NCBI GenBank assembly: GCA_002724975.1
Contig: PBQF01000054.1
Coordinates: 1-14,512 of the forward strand
Source: Parcubacteria group bacterium
GTDB lineage: Bacteria; Patescibacteriota; Minisyncoccia; Phycocordibacterales; GCA-002724975
Length of the DNA stretch: 14,512 nt
Reading direction: 5' to 3'
Part shown: positions 7,719 through 14,512 of the stretch, in pieces
Layout of the letters: the number at the start of each line of letters is the position of its first letter
How positions within the stretch are numbered: the stretch's first letter is position 1
The notes under the pieces: generated by a model
Told to the model about the DNA's origin: nothing
Database searches by the model: none
What the model saw: the letters and a program-made list of their open reading frames with translations, nothing else
Program-made: the position numbers and the translations under genes

Positions 7719-9092
7719 CTATTTAAAATTTTCGGCTTCTATGAACTTATTCTCAACAACCCAATTAAACTGTTCCATGTATATTTTGCACCTGTCTGTC
7801 TCGCTTATTTTTCCAATGACATTATCTTGCTCTTCATAATTGCATACGGGGCAAATCCCGCAATAGGGCTTGTAAGCGCAGTTATCGCACATATATTGGT
7901 CGTTTATAGAAGAACTCACAACTGCACATGCCTTATCGCAACTAACTATATCTTTATATTTATCTTTTTTAACGTTTCCAAGTAAAAATAAATCATCATC
8001 CAGCATTCTTGCCTCATCACAGGTATATATATCTCCATTAAAATTATAGGCAAGCTGGCCGATTGCAGCTCCGCAGGGGCTTCTTAGATCTAAATAATTT
8101 GGATCTGTCTCATTGTTGATTTTATTGATCATTATAGAAGCCATCCTTTCGTTTATTTCTTTTCCCTGTTTATTCAATTCCTCTATGTATGATACTGCTT
8201 TTTTCCAGAAACTGAGGTAGCTTTCAGTTGAATAATTTAAATTATTCCAGGCATGCTTTGCAACTCCAAGATTATTAAGGAATCTTAAGTGGACCTCTTT
8301 TATGCCTAGGTTAACATATTCATCTACAATCCTCTCAGGATATTCCAGGCTTTTTCTTGTTAAGGTAACAAGAGCATTGACTCTTTTGTTTTTAATTCCA
8401 TTTTTTTTATATTCATCATTAAATCTCTTGACCCATTTGACAACATGGTCATAACTACTTCCATGAATAAATTTCCTGTTGTAATCATGCAGTTCTTTTG
8501 GACCATCCAGGGATGTGCAGGCATCGACATTGTTTTCAATCAGAAAATTCATCTTCTCTTCATCCATCTTAGTCAGGTTTGTTACAAGGGAGATATTCAT
8601 GTTCTTTTTTTCAGCCTTATTTTTCTCTTTAGAGTATTCAATAATGAATTTAACAACATCCCAGTTCAATAAAGGCTCTCCCCCCTGGAATTCTATAGTG
8701 ATGCCTTTGCTTGGTGTCTGGAAAATAAAATCAACTGTTTTTTTAGCAGTTTCCTTGTTCATATCAAATTCTTTTTTATCCGGTGATTTTGCGCTTGCAT
8801 GGCAGTATATGCAGTTCATATTGCATCTTAAAGTTACAACAATTATATGCAAAGAAGTTCCGGAATACAAGAAGGAGTTCCTGTTTCTTGTAAGCCTTAT
8901 TGCTTCGTTTATATTTTTGTCATTAAGAATAATCTCTTTTTTCTCTAATTTTAAATTTAAATTTTCATCAATATCATCCTGCTTTAACTGATTAAACTCA
9001 TCTTCTGAAAGAATACAGTAGCTTCCATGATCAGTTGTTACGAAGTACTTATCGTTGATTTTTTTATGCCTAAAATTGTTAATAGTGTGCAT
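7719..9092 (-). CDS. hxsB: His-Xaa-Ser system radical SAM/SPASM maturase HxsB
   Basis: 457 residues. An N-terminal segment of about 75 residues (YFVTTDHGSYCILSEDEF near 16-33) precedes the barrel, as in HxsB proteins, and resembles a small peptide-recognition region. The cluster motif CNMNCIYCHASA has Cys at 90, 94 and 97; FQGGEPLLNW is at 135-144. The C-terminal half is a SPASM-type domain with a Cys in NGDIYTCDEA and the dense set C402, C405, C411, C414, C417 and C435 (CAYKPYCGICPVCNY), which would hold auxiliary 4Fe-4S clusters. Start ATG at 9092 abuts the stop of the upstream HxsD-like gene with no gap, so the two are probably translationally coupled. Known family role: maturation of His-Xaa-Ser repeat peptides together with HxsC and HxsD. 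Here the HSS-repeat peptide is encoded immediately downstream, which supports the assignment. The chemistry performed is not established. Confidence 0.85.
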   Translation of the reverse strand: MHTINNFRHKKINDKYFVTTDHGSYCILSEDEFNQLKQDDIDENLNLKLEKKEIILNDKNINEAIRLTRNRNSFLYSGTSLHIIVVTLRCNMNCIYCHASAKSPDKKEFDMNKETAKKTVDFIFQTPSKGITIEFQGGEPLLNWDVVKFIIEYSKEKNKAEKKNMNISLVTNLTKMDEEKMNFLIENNVDACTSLDGPKELHDYNRKFIHGSSYDHVVKWVKRFNDEYKKNGIKNKRVNALVTLTRKSLEYPERIVDEYVNLGIKEVHLRFLNNLGVAKHAWNNLNYSTESYLSFWKKAVSYIEELNKQGKEINERMASIMINKINNETDPNYLDLRSPCGAAIGQLAYNFNGDIYTCDEARMLDDDLFLLGNVKKDKYKDIVSCDKACAVVSSSINDQYMCDNCAYKPYCGICPVCNYEEQDNVIGKISETDRCKIYMEQFNWVVENKFIEAENFK

Positions 9093-9302
9093 TTAGACCT
9101 GCCTGTTTTTGATTAAGCCTAAAACATAATTGCAGAATTCACCTTCCAGATCATTGATTGCTTCTTTAGGCTCTAATTTAACTTCAATTTCATCATTCAA
9201 TATTTTTCCATCACAAGCTTCCTTAAAATCATCTAATGCAGTTTTTATTGTTTCCTTATCGTAAAATTTGTTATTCAGCCTTATTTTGATATTATTAGCC
9301 AT
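9093..9302 (-). CDS. Short HxsD-like protein
   Basis: 69 residues. It shares the layout of the HxsD core with its upstream neighbour: an N-terminal strand (IKIRLNNKFYDKETIKTALD, residues 5-24), a middle turn with an acidic/hydrophobic strand (DEIEVKLEPK, 37-46, aligning with KEVIVKLKPK of the neighbour), then a helix ending near residue 64 (FCNYVLGLIKN). It lacks the long C-terminal helix and acidic tail of the other copy. Its ATG overlaps the upstream stop by 8 nt, and a purine-rich GAGGAGGAAGAG lies before it. The downstream hxsB starts right after its stop. HxsD proteins are small partners of the Hxs radical SAM enzymes, and a substrate-binding or chaperone role is inferred. The family link rests on motif spacing and position. 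Confidence 0.68.
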   Translation of the reverse strand: MANNIKIRLNNKFYDKETIKTALDDFKEACDGKILNDEIEVKLEPKEAINDLEGEFCNYVLGLIKNRQV

Positions 9303-9738
9303 CTTTTTTCTCTTCCTCCTCTGTTTTTCCGTATTTCTCTTCCCAGGGAATTGCTATGCCTTCAGGGTCATCCAGCAAATCATCATCTTCCAATTCATTT
9401 AACAGGTCATTTGATACCTCGTCTTGCCCTATATTTTCGTTTGTAATCAAAGCCCTCTGCATTATTGTTTCCCTTATTTTTTTGGTTTTTTCTGCTCTTT
9501 TCTGGTAATCTGCATAATTAATGAGTTCATTAAAAAAATCATGTCCTAATTTTTCCAAATCCCTGCTCTTTTTTGGCTTTAATTTTACAATAACTTCTTT
9601 TTTTGGGTCTCCATCCAGGATAATAAATGCCTTATCAAGAAATACATATGCGGCCGAATAAATAGTTTCTAGATTATATAGTTCTGGGTTTATGTTTAAT
9701 AAAACTGAATCACCAACAATGTTTATATTATCAGCCAT
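9295..9738 (-). CDS. hxsD: His-Xaa-Ser system protein HxsD-like
   Basis: 147 residues, first gene of the minus-strand operon. The HxsD pattern is visible: LYNLETIYSAAYVFLDKA (20-37), then IILDGDPKKEVIVKLKPK (39-56), then a helix with FFNELINYADYQKRAE (68-83) and KIRETIMQRAL (87-97). The last region corresponds to the LLNDYxLRE-type signature for which the family was named. An extra acidic tail, residues 116-144, rich in Asp and Glu, goes beyond the usual family length of about 100 residues. HxsD is a conserved small partner in His-Xaa-Ser modification loci, probably binding precursor or enzyme (inference). ATG at 9738 follows TAGGGGCAA, a weak ribosome site. The stop overlaps the start of the second, shorter HxsD-like gene by 8 nt. 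Confidence 0.78.
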   Translation of the reverse strand: MADNINIVGDSVLLNINPELYNLETIYSAAYVFLDKAFIILDGDPKKEVIVKLKPKKSRDLEKLGHDFFNELINYADYQKRAEKTKKIRETIMQRALITNENIGQDEVSNDLLNELEDDDLLDDPEGIAIPWEEKYGKTEEEEKKDG

Positions 9739-9892
9739 TTGCCCCTAGTAGCTGGAGTTTTTTCTACTATTAATATTTTTCTTTTATGGTTAAAAAAGAG
9801 TTTAATAATTGAAATTTGTATTGTGGAAACTATTCGATATTTATCACATTATTTCAAAAAATTAATATAGTGACATATCTTCTCTGTGAATC
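9739..9892. promoter_or_regulatory. Divergent promoter region between the hxs operon and the plus-strand radical SAM gene
   Basis: This 154-nt gap separates two divergent units. For the plus strand, ATTAATATAG at 9861-9870 lies 23-32 nt before the ATG at 9893, the right place for a TATA box driving a nearly leaderless transcript. For the minus strand, AATATTAATA at about 9768-9777 lies 30-39 nt before the ATG at 9738. A six-base inverted repeat, TAGTAG at 9746-9751 and CTACTA at 9764-9769 with a 12-base spacer, sits between the minus-strand box and its start codon and could be an operator. In DNA this AT-rich all of these are suggestive only. Confidence 0.4.
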
Positions 9893-10783
9893 ATGAAAAG
9901 GGTTGATATCAAAACAGGATTTATCTGCAATAACAATTGCATGTTTTGTGTTCAGGCAGATAATAAGTCTAATGGCAACAGAAGCTATGATGATATTATA
10001 ATGGATTTAAAAGATTCAAGAAAAAGGTGTGATAGTTTAGTTTTAACAGGAGGGGAAGTGACTATCAGGAAAGATTTTTTTGATATTATCAGATATGCAA
10101 AAGATCTGAAATACAAAACTATACAGGTACAGTCAAATGGCAGGATGTTCAACTCTCTTGAGTTCTGTAAAAATTCGATAAAATCCGGAGCGACTGAATT
10201 CAGCCCTGCTCTGCATGGTTATTGTTCTGAACAGCATGATAATCTTACCCAAGATAAGGGTAGTTTTGAGCAAACAACAAAAGGAATTAGGAACCTTAAG
10301 TCTTTAGGGGCATTTGTATTAACAAATACTGTTGTTGTTAAGCAAAATTATAAGGACATTCCAAAAATTGCAGATTTGCTTGTAAAATTAAAAGTTGACC
10401 AGTTCCAGTTTGCATTTGTTCATCCCATGGGAAATGCATGGAAAAATTTCAAGGATATTGTTCCGAAAATTTCAAATGCTGCTAATTATATTATTAAGGG
10501 GTTGGAAATTGGAATAAAAAACAATATTAAGGTGATGGTTGAAGGTGTTCCATATTGCTTGATAAAGGGATTTGAGGATAATGTCGCGGAGAAGATTATC
10601 CCAAATACTGAAATAAAAGGGAAAAACCATCAGAATACTCTTGATTACACTAAACAAAGAAAAGAATTGGGAAAAATTAAATTCCCTCAATGCAGGCAAT
10701 GCAGATATGATTCAATTTGTGAGGGCACTTGGAAAGAATATCCTGAAATTTATGGTTCAGAAGAATTTAAGCCAATAATCTAA
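9893..10783 (+). CDS. Radical SAM protein, compact, Cys-rich C-terminus (possible HxsC-like role)
   Basis: 296 residues with a very short N-terminus before the barrel. Cluster Cys are 12, 16 and 19 (CNNNCMFC), and LTGGEVTIRKDF at 51-62 has Val in place of the usual Pro. Further family marks are LHGYCSEQHD near 107-117, GSFEQTTKGIRNL, VEGVPYCLIKG, and a C-terminal CRQCRYDSICEG (Cys 267, 270, 276) followed by YPEIYGSEEF, which suggests one auxiliary cluster. It is transcribed divergently from the hxs operon and is followed after one base by a DUF483-like gene. The barrel-plus-short-Cys-tail layout resembles HxsC-type enzymes, the usual radical SAM partner of HxsB. The exact family is not certain, and it may instead belong to a separate archaeal radical SAM/DUF483 pair. 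Confidence 0.85.
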   Translation: MKRVDIKTGFICNNNCMFCVQADNKSNGNRSYDDIIMDLKDSRKRCDSLVLTGGEVTIRKDFFDIIRYAKDLKYKTIQVQSNGRMFNSLEFCKNSIKSGATEFSPALHGYCSEQHDNLTQDKGSFEQTTKGIRNLKSLGAFVLTNTVVVKQNYKDIPKIADLLVKLKVDQFQFAFVHPMGNAWKNFKDIVPKISNAANYIIKGLEIGIKNNIKVMVEGVPYCLIKGFEDNVAEKIIPNTEIKGKNHQNTLDYTKQRKELGKIKFPQCRQCRYDSICEGTWKEYPEIYGSEEFKPII

Positions 10784-10784
10784 A

Positions 10785-11624
10785 ATGTTAAAAAATAACA
10801 CTAATGAATCCAAAAGAACCCTATCTTATTTATTCCATAATGATTATTTCAACTTTCTTTCATTAATAACTGTTCTTTCAGGAGAAAGGCCTATTGGAAG
10901 GCTGGTAATTTCCAAAAATTTAATTTCTAAGATTGCTTCAATTGTATCTAATGCCGGATACAGGGCAAAATATGTTCCGCGCTCTATGCTTAGCGAGTCA
11001 TTTCTTTTTGAAGGCGGCAAAAATAAATGGAAATGCACCAAAGATGATATAATCCACCTAAAAAAAAATAATATTTATTTTTACATATCAAAACAGAATT
11101 CTTTGATTGATAAGTTGATAAAATATGATAAAGTGCTTAATATTAAAAAAATTGGAAAGATGTTGCATTATCCTACTTGCTGCATTAATAAGTTTAATAA
11201 AAATGTTGAACATAATTGTTATTCAGAACAGGAGCTTTTAGTTTCTGCTTATGATTATTCAAAAAACAAAATGCAGTTTCCATTTTACCTTAATTACGGA
11301 ACATTCGGAAAAACTTTGATTCTTCATTATCCCTGCGCCTATAATTGCAAAAAATCGATAGATTTGGCTAAAATAAACCTTAGCCTGGTTAAGAAGGTAA
11401 GCTTTGAGTTTTATAAAAAAATAATTTCATACCTAAAAAAACCTGTCTTCATTAATGAAAATGCCATAGTTTATTTTAAAGATAGTGGAATTTCTATTGG
11501 GAAAAAATATAACAGCAAAGAGTTTATTGTTAAAGGCCGGGATTATAAAAATATAGAAATATTTGAGAAGGGAATAAAAGCAGATAATGTGTTTATTGAA
11601 GGCAGAATATGTTATTTTAAATAA
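10785..11624 (+). CDS. DUF483-like protein with conserved Cys motifs
   Basis: 279 residues, no signal peptide or membrane helix. Two motif blocks recall DUF483 and relatives: LHYPTCCINKF at 127-137 (Cys 132, 133) and LHYPCAYNCKKSIDLA at 180-195 (Cys 184, 188), with PFYLNYGTFG at 166-175 between them. Paired Cys in short His-Tyr-Pro blocks would suit a metal or Fe-S site, but no role is established for this family. The start ATG is one base after the stop of the radical SAM gene, so the two are co-transcribed and probably act together. The C-terminal 60 residues are less family-like. Its last 8 nt overlap the end of the convergent peptidase gene. Assignment to DUF483 is from motif memory and is moderate. 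Confidence 0.72.
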   Translation: MLKNNTNESKRTLSYLFHNDYFNFLSLITVLSGERPIGRLVISKNLISKIASIVSNAGYRAKYVPRSMLSESFLFEGGKNKWKCTKDDIIHLKKNNIYFYISKQNSLIDKLIKYDKVLNIKKIGKMLHYPTCCINKFNKNVEHNCYSEQELLVSAYDYSKNKMQFPFYLNYGTFGKTLILHYPCAYNCKKSIDLAKINLSLVKKVSFEFYKKIISYLKKPVFINENAIVYFKDSGISIGKKYNSKEFIVKGRDYKNIEIFEKGIKADNVFIEGRICYFK

Positions 11625-12687
11625 ACTTCAAAACAAATATTATTATATTCCCTTTTGCGATCAAAGTCAGTATTACTCCTAAAAAAATAAATGGGGCAAA
11701 TGAAATCATCTGACTAACCCTTATTTTCTTGATATCTGCTGCTCGAATTTTTTCAATCTGCTTCTGTGTTAGACCTTCTGACTCTTCATCCAGAAAATTA
11801 TCAGCATAAAACGCTGATTTTACTTTTTTAATATGTTTATTTTCATCTTTTTGGATAAATTCGCTTAAAACCATGCCTGGCTTTAGTTTATTTACTTCTA
11901 CTTCCCTGCTAAAAACATTCGAAATTAATTTTGAAATAGAGAAATTCAAAAAACTGTCAATAATTTCCCATAATATTATCAAAATTAAGAATATAACCAA
12001 AAAATTTGTAGAATAAACTGACTTATCTATAACAAGCCTTAACAATGAAATTGCTATTGCGAAAAAAATAAAGCCTTTTTTTGTCTTTTTTTTAATGTAA
12101 TTGTAAGCCAAAATAGTTGTTAAAATAACCAAAAAATAGTTGCTTATCTTAAATAATGAGAGTAAAATCTCGATAAACCAGTAAATTGTAAAAAGGTAAA
12201 CGATTGTTGTAAATAACTTTTTTATATTGAAAAAATCTTTAAAAAATCCAAAAGATGCTTCTTTGATATCTTTTAGTTTGGATTTGTAAAGTAGATAAAA
12301 AAGCATAATTGCCAATGCAAAGATAAATATGTTCATCAGCAACGTGAATGAAGGGGTCCATTCAATATATCCAAATTCATATATTGTTAACGGCACTAAA
12401 GCAGAAAATGCAATAAACAGTTTCCCATCTCCTGCTGTCCATAGCTTAAAATACCACGCTCCAAAGCCAAATATTACACTAAACAATAAGTTTGTGAATA
12501 ATTCAACAGTATAATGGGTGTTTATCCCAATATTAAAAGAAGGGTAAAAAATAATAAAAACATTGACAATGATTGTATAAACTAAAGCTAATATTATCCA
12601 TTTATTCCTGATTTTCCCGTATTTAATGTCCTCATAGCTTGTTATTAATCCTAGTGCGATTATTGCCGGTAAGAAATATTCAATCAT
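11617..12687 (-). CDS. Archaeal type IV prepilin/preflagellin (A24) peptidase
   Basis: 356 residues, a multi-pass membrane protein. Both catalytic Asp regions of A24 peptidases are present: D20 in SYEDIKYGKIRNK, and D87 in TAGDGKLF, the GxGD-type motif. The family cleaves the short class III signal peptides of archaeal pilins and archaellins at the cytoplasmic membrane face. The protein is longer than the usual 230-260 residues. After several more hydrophobic helices (about 105-250) comes a soluble segment with KPGMVLSEF and EGLTQKQIEKIRAADIKKI, then a last hydrophobic helix. This extended form is seen in DPANN archaea. Start ATG at 12687 lies about 22 nt after a TATA-like ATATTTAAAA, so the message has a short leader. 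The gene is convergent with the DUF483-like gene, overlapping it by 8 nt, and divergent from a protein with a possible class III signal. Confidence 0.85.
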   Translation of the reverse strand: MIEYFLPAIIALGLITSYEDIKYGKIRNKWIILALVYTIIVNVFIIFYPSFNIGINTHYTVELFTNLLFSVIFGFGAWYFKLWTAGDGKLFIAFSALVPLTIYEFGYIEWTPSFTLLMNIFIFALAIMLFYLLYKSKLKDIKEASFGFFKDFFNIKKLFTTIVYLFTIYWFIEILLSLFKISNYFLVILTTILAYNYIKKKTKKGFIFFAIAISLLRLVIDKSVYSTNFLVIFLILIILWEIIDSFLNFSISKLISNVFSREVEVNKLKPGMVLSEFIQKDENKHIKKVKSAFYADNFLDEESEGLTQKQIEKIRAADIKKIRVSQMISFAPFIFLGVILTLIAKGNIIIFVLKFI

Positions 12688-12802
12688 ATTGCTCTTAATT
12701 TTTGTTGTTTTAAATATTTTTGCTCTAGTAGAAGTAAATTAATTAGTGCTTTATTGTTTATTTTACCCTAAACTTTAAATATTCATAAATAAAGTTGGAA
12801 AT
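12688..12802. promoter_or_regulatory. Divergent promoters for the peptidase and the anchored surface protein
   Basis: In this 115-nt gap the plus strand has CTTTAAATA at 12773-12781, ending 21 nt before the ATG at 12803, a good match to the archaeal TATA box with a purine-rich flank. The minus strand has ATATTTAAAA at about 12709-12718, some 22-31 nt before the ATG at 12687. Neither start has a strong Shine-Dalgarno, which fits leaderless or very short-leader transcripts. Confidence 0.5.
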
Positions 12803-13606
12803 ATGCTGAAAAAAAGGGGTCAGTTTGCAGTTTTTACAATAATGATTATAATAATTGTTTCTGGTTTTCTTGTTTATTTGTCTTTAGGGAAAGAAAATAT
12901 CAGGAGCCAGGCAATTCCTGAAAAGGAAAAGGTTTTGTTGACAGATGACAATAATATAAGAAATTTTGCAGAGAGCTGTGTTGAACAGACATCAAAGCAC
13001 GCATTATTTTATCTTGGTTTTATTGGAGGTAATATTATCCCTGACCCTTTTGATGATTATTTCTCTTATGATAATTATTTCAAGGTTCCATATTTTTACA
13101 GTGAAGGAAAAAACCAAATTCCTGTTCCTTATGATGAGGGTTATTGGGAAGGATTGTTGGAGAAATATGTTGACTTAAATCTTAAAAAATGCATAAATAA
13201 TTTTGATCCATTTAAGGGAATTCAAATCACTCATGAGGAAACGAAATCAAATGTTCAGTTTACTGATGAAGAGGTTATTTTCAATGTTGAGTTTCCGATT
13301 ACTGTAACAAGAAACACCCAGGAAAACAGTATTGCGCCAAAGTACATCAAAAGAATAAATCTAAGATTAAGGGGTATTTTAGGAATAGTATCAACAATAG
13401 TAGAACAGGAAGTAGAAAATGACCTTTACATACACTGGGATTATTTGACAGATATGACTCAAAAGAACTACAATATAACTGCATTTACAGAAACTGATAA
13501 TACAATAATCTACAGGATAGTTGATTTGCAGGATAAGATAGATGATGAGTTTTATGTATTTCAGTTTGCTAATAAGATAAGAACAGTAAAATCAAAAAAT
13601 AGATAA
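12803..13606 (+). CDS. Membrane-anchored DPANN-type surface protein with KRGQ signal
   Basis: 267 residues. The N-terminus is MLKKRGQ followed by an unbroken hydrophobic stretch to about residue 28, which matches the short basic KRGQ signal/anchor common in DPANN surface proteins and resembles class III (pilin-like) signals. The rest would lie outside the cell. Two marked Cys occur, C59 in NFAESCVEQTSKHAL and C130 in LKKCINNF, with FIGGNIIPDP at 73-82. This Cys/GG/Cys layout is a familiar DPANN family of unknown function. Cleavage by the A24 peptidase encoded divergently is possible: the motif G6-Q7 is where such enzymes cut, but this is inference. A TATA-like box sits just upstream and the next gene begins 4 nt after the stop, so the pair forms an operon that runs off the right edge. 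Confidence 0.8.
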   Translation: MLKKRGQFAVFTIMIIIIVSGFLVYLSLGKENIRSQAIPEKEKVLLTDDNNIRNFAESCVEQTSKHALFYLGFIGGNIIPDPFDDYFSYDNYFKVPYFYSEGKNQIPVPYDEGYWEGLLEKYVDLNLKKCINNFDPFKGIQITHEETKSNVQFTDEEVIFNVEFPITVTRNTQENSIAPKYIKRINLRLRGILGIVSTIVEQEVENDLYIHWDYLTDMTQKNYNITAFTETDNTIIYRIVDLQDKIDDEFYVFQFANKIRTVKSKNR

Positions 13607-13610
13607 TAAG

Positions 13611-14512
13611 ATGAAAAAAATAAAAGTTTTGGTTATTTTGTGTTTAGTTATTTTTACTTTTAATATAAGTAAAGTTAATGCTGACGCATGTGGATTTGTT
13701 CCTTCTGATTGTAAGGGTGGAAGTACTTGTGGTAATGAGGAATGTGAAAAAAAGTATGGGGCTTGTGAAGGTCTTGAAGTTTCAACATGTGTAGCTTGTT
13801 TAGCAATATGTAGTGGTTGGAGTGCGGCAGCTATTGCTTGTAAAGCCAAGTGTTTTGCTGTAAAGATTGCTGCTACTGAAGTATGTAAAAAAGTATCTAG
13901 GTCAATTCAAGATGATATGGTTCAGACTGGAAAATTCGAAAGAGCAAAATGTAGTGAGGGGGATGATTGTGTACAATCTACTTCTACAGTAAACGACCCA
14001 GAATTTGTAGGAAAATGTGAAAACCAATTATCTGCTGAAAGTAAAAAGAAAGTAATCAAAGATTATATTGGAAGGGAAAATGAGATACTTGCAACTATAT
14101 CAGCTAACAAAGAATGGGGAACAGCTATTAGTGAAGTATCTAAAGGGGGCACTGTGTTTAAGTTTCCAACTACTGGCCCAGGCCCATTAAAATTTTCTGA
14201 ATTTGTAAAAAATGGTTATTTGAGTAATGAAGTTTACCAGGCGCAGGATTCTGTGCTTCTAAGAATAGAGAGTATAAGGGAATCTGCAGCAATTGCCAAC
14301 AATAAGGAGCCTGGAAAGTATACACTTAAAGAAGATCTTTTAAAGAATGTTATTGGGCCGCTTATTGTGCAAGCTTTAACACAAGACAACCAAATATTAG
14401 ATAGTGAAGATGGGTCTTCTTTAATTACTGGGAAAAACACTGAAAATGATATAGTGACACCACAAGGAGAAGAGGAATTAAATAATTTGGAAGATAATAA
14501 GGAAGATGTAAA
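13611..14512 (+). CDS. Secreted Cys-rich protein, 3' end missing (window edge)
   Basis: An open frame from the ATG at 13611 runs to the window edge, 300 residues and no stop. Residues 1-24 are a clear Sec signal peptide (MKKIKV, hydrophobic core, cleavage after KVNA). The next 90 residues are Cys-rich, with Cys at 27, 34, 40, 45, 52, 60, 63, 67, 77, 81, 92, 114 and 120 and one more near 137, typical of an extracellular disulfide-bonded domain. After residue 140 the sequence is Cys-free and mostly helical, ending in an acidic stretch. I do not recognise the family. The Cys spacing around 60-92 loosely recalls halocin C8-like archaeal peptides, but without other support. The start lies 4 nt after the preceding stop, so co-transcription with the anchored surface protein is likely. 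Confidence 0.82.
   Translation, partial: MKKIKVLVILCLVIFTFNISKVNADACGFVPSDCKGGSTCGNEECEKKYGACEGLEVSTCVACLAICSGWSAAAIACKAKCFAVKIAATEVCKKVSRSIQDDMVQTGKFERAKCSEGDDCVQSTSTVNDPEFVGKCENQLSAESKKKVIKDYIGRENEILATISANKEWGTAISEVSKGGTVFKFPTTGPGPLKFSEFVKNGYLSNEVYQAQDSVLLRIESIRESAAIANNKEPGKYTLKEDLLKNVIGPLIVQALTQDNQILDSEDGSSLITGKNTENDIVTPQGEEELNNLEDNKEDV

Noticed and set aside
7497..7985. 162-residue plus-strand open frame across the precursor and the end of hxsB
   Set aside because: It runs antisense to two well-supported genes, has no recognisable motif, and its hydrophobic make-up is what the opposite strand of AT-rich coding DNA gives.
8515..8991. 158-residue plus-strand open frame inside hxsB
   Set aside because: Antisense to the radical SAM cluster and GGEP region of hxsB; no motif and no promoter or ribosome site.
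13592..13849. 85-residue minus-strand open frame over the start of the Cys-rich protein gene
   Set aside because: The plus strand has a clear signal peptide, an ordered Cys pattern and operon spacing; the minus-strand frame has none of these.
1..14512. tRNA, rRNA, CRISPR array or insertion sequence
   Set aside because: No cloverleaf-like GC-rich segment, repeat-spacer array, transposase motif or terminal inverted repeat was seen; nearly all of the sequence is accounted for by genes.

Overview
The window is AT-rich with tightly packed genes. It looks archaeal, most likely a DPANN archaeon of the Woesearchaeota/Pacearchaeota type. The evidence is a type IV prepilin (A24) peptidase of the archaeal kind, a short KRGQ-type N-terminal signal/anchor protein family familiar from those lineages, TATA-like boxes about 25-30 nt before start codons with almost no leader, and a DUF483-like protein. 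The lineage is inferred from gene style, not from a marker gene.

Minus strand, positions 9738 down to 1, is one apparent operon of eight genes. It holds two small HxsD-like proteins, an HxsB-type radical SAM/SPASM maturase, and a cysteine-free precursor peptide ending in a tandem His-Ser-Ser repeat. These are followed by a radical SAM-GT2-polysaccharide-deacetylase triple fusion, a GT28-like/PqqD-like/radical SAM fusion, a B12-binding-type radical SAM protein with the same PqqD-like module at its C-terminus, and a further radical SAM gene cut by the window edge. Genes overlap or are separated by 0-60 nt. I read this as a ribosomally made, post-translationally modified peptide (RiPP) locus related to the His-Xaa-Ser (Hxs) system. 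It carries an unusually large set of extra tailoring enzymes: five radical SAM domains in the operon, two glycosyltransferases and one deacetylase-like domain.

Plus strand, 9893-11624, is divergent from that operon. It is a two-gene unit of a compact radical SAM protein, which may fill the role of the missing second Hxs radical SAM enzyme, and a Cys-containing DUF483-like protein.

11617-12687 (minus) encodes an archaeal prepilin/preflagellin peptidase. Divergent from it at 12803 is a membrane-anchored DPANN-type protein with a class III signal-like N-terminus, then a secreted Cys-rich protein that runs off the right edge. This right-hand third looks like ordinary DPANN surface-protein genes and is probably unrelated to the RiPP locus.

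In the proposed model the precursor is recognised through HxsD-like and PqqD-like modules. HxsB and the other radical SAM enzymes then modify the His/Ser-rich core, and the GT2, GT28 and deacetylase domains add or trim sugar. No dedicated exporter or leader protease lies in the window. One junction, around 2190-2250, shows the first strand of the B12-binding domain stranded at the end of the preceding gene in another frame. That indicates either a frameshift or a formerly fused protein.
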